A stretch of DNA of 7,859 bases from Butyrivibrio sp. (GTDB taxonomy: Bacteria > Bacillota > Clostridia > Lachnospirales > Lachnospiraceae): positions 1 to 7,859 of the forward strand of contig JAILEJ010000467.1 of NCBI GenBank assembly GCA_024688095.1, in the 5' to 3' direction. The notes under the pieces were generated by a model. The model saw only the letters and a list, made by a program, of their open reading frames with translations, searched no databases and had not been told where the DNA came from. This document shows, piece after piece, positions 6,641 through 7,859 of this stretch; position 1 is the first letter of the stretch, and every line of letters begins with the position of its first letter. A program made the position numbers and the translations under genes.

Positions 6641-7111
6641 ATGGATAATATATTAAAAGAAATAAGTATGCCACAGACAGTAATATTGATAGCATCTGTA
6701 ATAGTTATTCTGTGGAGAATGACCTATGGATTCAAAAATGGAGTACTTGAAGAAATTACAGGAATTATAAGTGTTGTATCAGCGCTTATAGCTTTATATC
6801 TATCAGTTGATATCTTTAACAATATTAAAGGACATAACTTTGAAGGTATATTGTCTAAAGTTATTAATATTCTTATAGCTGTAGCAGTTTATAAAATAGT
6901 ACATTTGCTTGGTACTGCATTTAGACCTGTTAAAGAAATACCAATTCTTGGATCGGTTGACAGGCTGGCAGGAATGATTCTGGGATTTGTAGAAGCATGT
7001 GTGATAATATTCATACTCCAAAATATAACAGAAATAGAAATTATCAGTTTAACGGAAAGAATATTTGTTGAATTGTGTACAAATGTCAGAAAATTAGCTA
7101 CAAATTTATAA
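6641..7111 (+). CDS. CvpA family integral membrane protein
   Basis: Polytopic membrane protein of the CvpA family, named for E. coli CvpA (needed for colicin V production). The family is linked to envelope integrity, but its molecular activity is unknown. The 156 residues show four hydrophobic segments at about 12-29, 37-57, 70-93 and 107-127. Family-like features are the short G-F-K-N-G turn after the first segment (30-34) and the P-I-L-G-S-V-D-R-L-A-G motif (101-111) leading into a Gly-containing last segment. The start has almost no Shine-Dalgarno sequence (only TGGAA directly before ATG) and lies 8 bases after the upstream stop, so translation is probably coupled. An in-frame ATG at codon 10 has no better site. 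It is the last gene before the rRNA operon and is followed by an inverted repeat and a clear terminator. Confidence 0.82.
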   Translation: MDNILKEISMPQTVILIASVIVILWRMTYGFKNGVLEEITGIISVVSALIALYLSVDIFNNIKGHNFEGILSKVINILIAVAVYKIVHLLGTAFRPVKEIPILGSVDRLAGMILGFVEACVIIFILQNITEIEIISLTERIFVELCTNVRKLATNL

Positions 7112-7148
7112 AATAAACATAAATTATTAATCAAAATATTATAAAAAC

Positions 7149-7188
7149 CAAGATATAGATAAAGAAGAAAATATAGCGCTATATCTTG
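7149..7188 (+). repeat. 10-bp inverted repeat with an alternative palindrome
   Basis: CAAGATATAG (7149-7158) and CTATATCTTG (7179-7188) are perfect inverted repeats around a 20-base loop. The right arm also belongs to a 14-base perfect palindrome, ATATAGCGCTATAT (7171-7184), so two competing hairpins can form. No T run follows directly; the nearest is at 7209-7214. It is therefore not a standard terminator by itself. It could stabilise the cvpA mRNA 3' end or be a protein-binding site. Confidence 0.6.
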
Positions 7189-7214
7189 TAGATACGATAT
7201 TAAGGGACTTTTTT

Positions 7215-7260
7215 GCACCTCGCAGGAATTATAATTGATTTTTGCGGGGTGTTATTTTTA
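7215..7260 (+). terminator. Intrinsic terminator of the galM-DUF5711-cvpA unit
   Basis: GCACCTCGCA (7215-7224) pairs with TGCGGGGTGT (7243-7252) in a GC-rich 10-bp stem with wobbles, followed by TTATTTTTA (7252-7260). The loop of 18 bases holds the palindrome AATTATAATT (7228-7237). It separates the protein genes from the rRNA promoters. Confidence 0.85.
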
Positions 7261-7295
7261 TCAAAAAAAATTGTGTAAAAAATAAATAAAACTTG

Positions 7296-7324
7296 TTGCA
7301 TTAATTAAAATGTGGTGCTATACT
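7296..7324 (+). promoter_or_regulatory. rRNA operon promoter P1 (extended -10)
   Basis: TTGCAT (7296-7301), a 17-base spacer, then TATACT (7319-7324). TG at 7316-7317 makes an extended -10 element (TGC before TATACT). The upstream stretch 7261-7292 is strongly A/T-rich, as in UP elements of rRNA promoters. The predicted start is near 7330. Confidence 0.75.
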
Positions 7325-7388
7325 CTAATACATCCGCTGCGGTAAACAAATATGTTCACTGCTTCGGAAAAAAGTTATAAAAAAGTTC

Positions 7389-7417
7389 TTGACAAGAAAG
7401 AGTCACAGTGATATTCT
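7389..7417 (+). promoter_or_regulatory. rRNA operon promoter P2
   Basis: A perfect TTGACA (7389-7394), 17-base spacer and TATTCT (7412-7417). The predicted start is near 7423-7424, about 186 bases before the 16S 5' end. It is placed 93 bases downstream of P1. Tandem promoters are usual for rRNA operons in Firmicutes such as B. subtilis. Confidence 0.85.
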
Positions 7418-7423
7418 AACAGA

Positions 7424-7609
7424 GTTGCTGCTGACGAAGCAGGAACGATATGAACCTTGATAATTAAACAGTAATGCAACCCTGAAAAATTCCAAAAGAA
7501 TTTATTCAGAACAACTTATGACAACCAGCCGGGAGTCATAAGTAAAAACAAACCAAAAGTAATAACGGACAGGACTAGCAAATAGTCTTGTGCCGAGATT
7601 GAACTATTT
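7424..7609 (+). other. Structured rRNA leader with boxA-like segment
   Basis: This is the transcribed leader between P2 and mature 16S. TGAACCTTGATAA (7451-7463) resembles the boxA antitermination element (B. subtilis type TGTTCTTTGAAAA), bound by NusB/S10. Four hairpins can be drawn: 7428-7442 (5-bp CTGCT/AGCAG); 7482-7509 (11 bp with one bulged A, loop CAAAA); 7514-7543 (perfect 9-bp ACTTATGAC/GTCATAAGT); and 7566-7595 (12 bp with one bulged G, loop GCAAA). The 16S-flanking processing stem cannot be checked because the 16S 3' flank is outside the window. No protein gene is seen. Confidence 0.65.

Positions 7610-7859
<250 letters not shown>

Overview
The window is ordinary chromosomal housekeeping DNA from an AT-rich Firmicute. 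It is almost certainly a member of the Lachnospiraceae (Clostridium cluster XIVa). The reasons are the 5' part of the 16S rRNA gene, a clostridial-type 6-phosphofructokinase, the dnaX-ybaB-recR block, and a DUF5711-type membrane protein followed by a CvpA-family protein. I do not commit to a genus.

Layout. Positions 1-50 hold a bidirectional hairpin terminator. A tRNA-Ser(CGA) gene on the minus strand (52-137) has its own strong promoter (170-198). Divergently, a plus-strand promoter (206-234) drives pfkA (299-1372). All remaining genes are on the plus strand: dnaX (1411-3333), ybaB (3357-3701), recR (3701-4300, overlapping ybaB by one base), galM (4354-5394), a DUF5711-like membrane-anchored protein (5418-6632) and a CvpA-family membrane protein (6641-7111). 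From 7112 to 7609 there is no gene. That stretch holds an inverted repeat, a clear intrinsic terminator, two tandem sigma-A promoters and a structured rRNA leader with a boxA-like segment. The 16S rRNA gene begins near 7610 and runs off the window end.

How the genes fit together. dnaX, ybaB and recR form the classic replication/recombination-repair cluster: clamp-loader subunit, nucleoid-associated protein and RecFOR-pathway mediator. pfkA is the committed step of glycolysis, and galM feeds hexoses (galactose and glucose anomers) into sugar metabolism. The last two proteins are an envelope pair of unknown function. Short spacings (1-base overlap, 8, 23 and 23 bases) suggest that dnaX-ybaB-recR and galM-DUF5711-cvpA are each co-transcribed. 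A weak terminator candidate lies between the two groups.

I found no mobile element, CRISPR array, phage gene or obviously new system. The points most worth a second look are: a possible dnaX frameshift site that would give a 420-residue gamma-like product; a PFK whose phosphoryl-donor signature mixes ATP-type and PPi-type residues; a long acidic tail on DnaX; the DUF5711-CvpA pair; and the highly structured rRNA leader.
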